Source of the DNA: Alphaproteobacteria bacterium
GTDB lineage: Bacteria; Pseudomonadota; Alphaproteobacteria; Rhizobiales; Aestuariivirgaceae
Direction: 5' to 3'
Assembly (NCBI GenBank): GCA_024639035.1
Contig: JAHEJE010000164.1
Span: forward strand, 1-6,910
DNA length: 6,910 bases
The notes under the pieces were generated by a model, which saw only the letters and a list, made by a program, of their open reading frames with translations, was not told the DNA's origin and searched no databases. Positions 5,921-6,910 of this stretch are shown one piece after another. The stretch's first letter is position 1. Each line of letters begins with the position of its first letter. The translations under genes and the position numbers were made by a program.

Positions 5921-6656
5921 CGACCTCCAGGCAAACGCCGGTCAGGAAATCAGCTTCGTCGGAGGCCAGGAACAGGGCCGCATTGGCCATGTCGCGCGGC
6001 GTCGAGAGGCGGCCGAGGGGCACTGTTGCGACGAACTTGTCATGCATCTCACTGGTGACTTCGCCGCCGAGGAAGGCAGCGAGCATGGGGGTGTCGCCGG
6101 CCACCGGACACAGGGCGTTGACGCGAATGTTGTCGGGCGCCAGTTCAAGCGCCATCGATTTGGTCAGGGTGACCACGGCGCCCTTGGAGCCGTTGTACCA
6201 GGTGAGGCCGGGGCGCGGCCGAAGGGCTGCCGTCGAGGCTGTGTTGATGATCACACCGCCGGCCGCGCGCATGACGGGCACGGCGCTCTTGGCAGCGAGG
6301 AAGATGCTTTTGACATTCACCGCATAGATCCTGTCGAAGGTTTCCTCATCCAGGTCCAGCATCGGTTGGTTGACCTGCGGCATGCCGGCATTGTTGACCA
6401 GGATATCGATCCCGGCGAAAGCCTCCACGGTGGCATTGACCAGGCGGTCGACGTCGGCGGCGTGCGAGACATCGCAGGTATTCGCGCGCGTCGCCAGACC
6501 CTGGCTGGCCAGCTCGGCGGCCAGGTTCTCTGCAGCGCTCCGATTGATGTCTGCCAACATCACGTTTGCGCCTTCAGCGGCGAAGCGCCGGGCGATGCCG
6601 GCACCGAAGCCGGAAGCTGCGCCGGTGATGATTGCCGTTTTGTCCCGCAGCCGCAT
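5901..6656 (-). CDS. Short-chain dehydrogenase/reductase (classical SDR)
   Basis: A 251-residue soluble NAD(P)-dependent oxidoreductase of the usual classical SDR length. The nucleotide-binding motif is TGAASGFG (Thr11-Gly12, Gly16, Gly18). Asp36 ends the second strand (MLADIN), which favours NAD(H) over NADP(H). NNAG (88-91) and the catalytic set Asn114, Ser141, Tyr154 and Lys158 (YNGSK) are complete. After the active site, NALCPVAGDTPML replaces the common PG motif, and a C-terminal FLTGVCLEVDGG closes the fold. The substrate cannot be read from sequence; automated names such as 3-oxoacyl-ACP reductase or glucose dehydrogenase would be guesses. I start at ATG 6656 because GGGGAG lies 8 nt upstream and the fold begins there; the in-frame ATG at 6752 adds 32 residues without family support. 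It is the first gene of an overlapping pair with ycaQ. Confidence 0.93.
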   Translation of the reverse strand: MRLRDKTAIITGAASGFGAGIARRFAAEGANVMLADINRSAAENLAAELASQGLATRANTCDVSHAADVDRLVNATVEAFAGIDILVNNAGMPQVNQPMLDLDEETFDRIYAVNVKSIFLAAKSAVPVMRAAGGVIINTASTAALRPRPGLTWYNGSKGAVVTLTKSMALELAPDNIRVNALCPVAGDTPMLAAFLGGEVTSEMHDKFVATVPLGRLSTPRDMANAALFLASDEADFLTGVCLEVDGGRCV

Positions 6657-6910
6657 CGTCGTTGCTCCCCAAACGGGTTTTGAGTCTCCCAGGCATTCCA
6701 ATCTAGCCGCCCGGGCCGGACAAGCAACTGACAAGTCCGCCATGCACCCCAAATCGGATCATGCAATTTACCGTTCATTCACCAGAAAGTTTGAATCAAA
6801 TTTTCAGCAACCGGTTTTGCTGGCATGATCAGCGGGCTGATTGGATGGCTCCTGAGAAGCAACGACGAGACGGCACTTTCATGGGGGACTGACTTTGCCG
6901 GGAGACCGGG
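6657..6910. other. Upstream region of the SDR-ycaQ operon, no certain gene
   Basis: A weak promoter-like pair for the dehydrogenase, TTGCTT (6727-6722) and TAGATT (6705-6700) with a 16-bp spacer, would start transcription near 6692. Two inverted repeats lie further up: TTTGAATCAAA (6790-6800) and CAGCAA-CCGGTT-TTGCTG (6805-6822). Two frames stay open to the right edge: a plus-strand one from ATG 6825 (28 codons, no clear ribosome-binding site) and a minus-strand one ending at TGA 6779-6781 (43 codons). GGGGGA (6883-6888) sits 6 nt before a TTG at 6895, another possible plus-strand start. I recognise none of these as a protein. Confidence 0.3.

Noticed and set aside
5751..6683. A 310-codon plus-strand open frame opposite the dehydrogenase and the start of ycaQ
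   Set aside because: It spans two real genes on the other strand, lacks a recognisable domain, and the complete SDR motifs on the minus strand explain the region.

Overview
The window looks like chromosomal DNA from a GC-rich alphaproteobacterium. The evidence is a BA14K-type secreted protein (a family known mainly from Brucella and its relatives), strongly GC-biased third codon positions, avoidance of TTA/CTA/TCA codons, and a tRNA gene with an encoded CCA end. I cannot name the genus. No mobile element, CRISPR array, rRNA or sign of recent transfer is visible.

Layout, left to right. Positions 1-2183 (minus) hold most of a soluble hybrid sensor histidine kinase with PAS-type input domains, a kinase core, a low-complexity linker and the first residues of a receiver domain; the gene runs off the left edge. 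A 167-bp divergent intergenic region carries a good sigma70-type promoter and an inverted repeat ahead of gpt (2351-2869, plus), a xanthine-guanine phosphoribosyltransferase. A leucine tRNA reading UUA (2927-3013, plus) follows. It converges on a tandem universal stress protein gene (3093-3932, minus) that has an FNR/FixK-like site upstream. Next comes a small secreted Arg/His/Tyr-rich BA14K protein (4154-4585, minus) with a 10-bp-stem hairpin behind it. The right part holds a two-gene minus-strand unit: a classical short-chain dehydrogenase (5901-6656) overlapping by 20 bp a YcaQ/AlkX-type DNA glycosylase (4688-5920). The last 254 bp are upstream of that operon and contain inverted repeats and inconclusive open frames.

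Most genes look like independent housekeeping or stress units rather than one pathway. The only likely shared transcript is dehydrogenase plus glycosylase, possibly reading on into the BA14K gene. Sensing (kinase), stress response (USP), DNA-crosslink repair (YcaQ) and envelope (BA14K) functions sit side by side, but the sequence does not show that they work together. I found no convincing undescribed system. The best leads are regulatory: the FNR-like site with class II spacing at the USP gene, the repeat on the gpt promoter, the overlapping dehydrogenase-glycosylase start, and several hairpins near gene ends.
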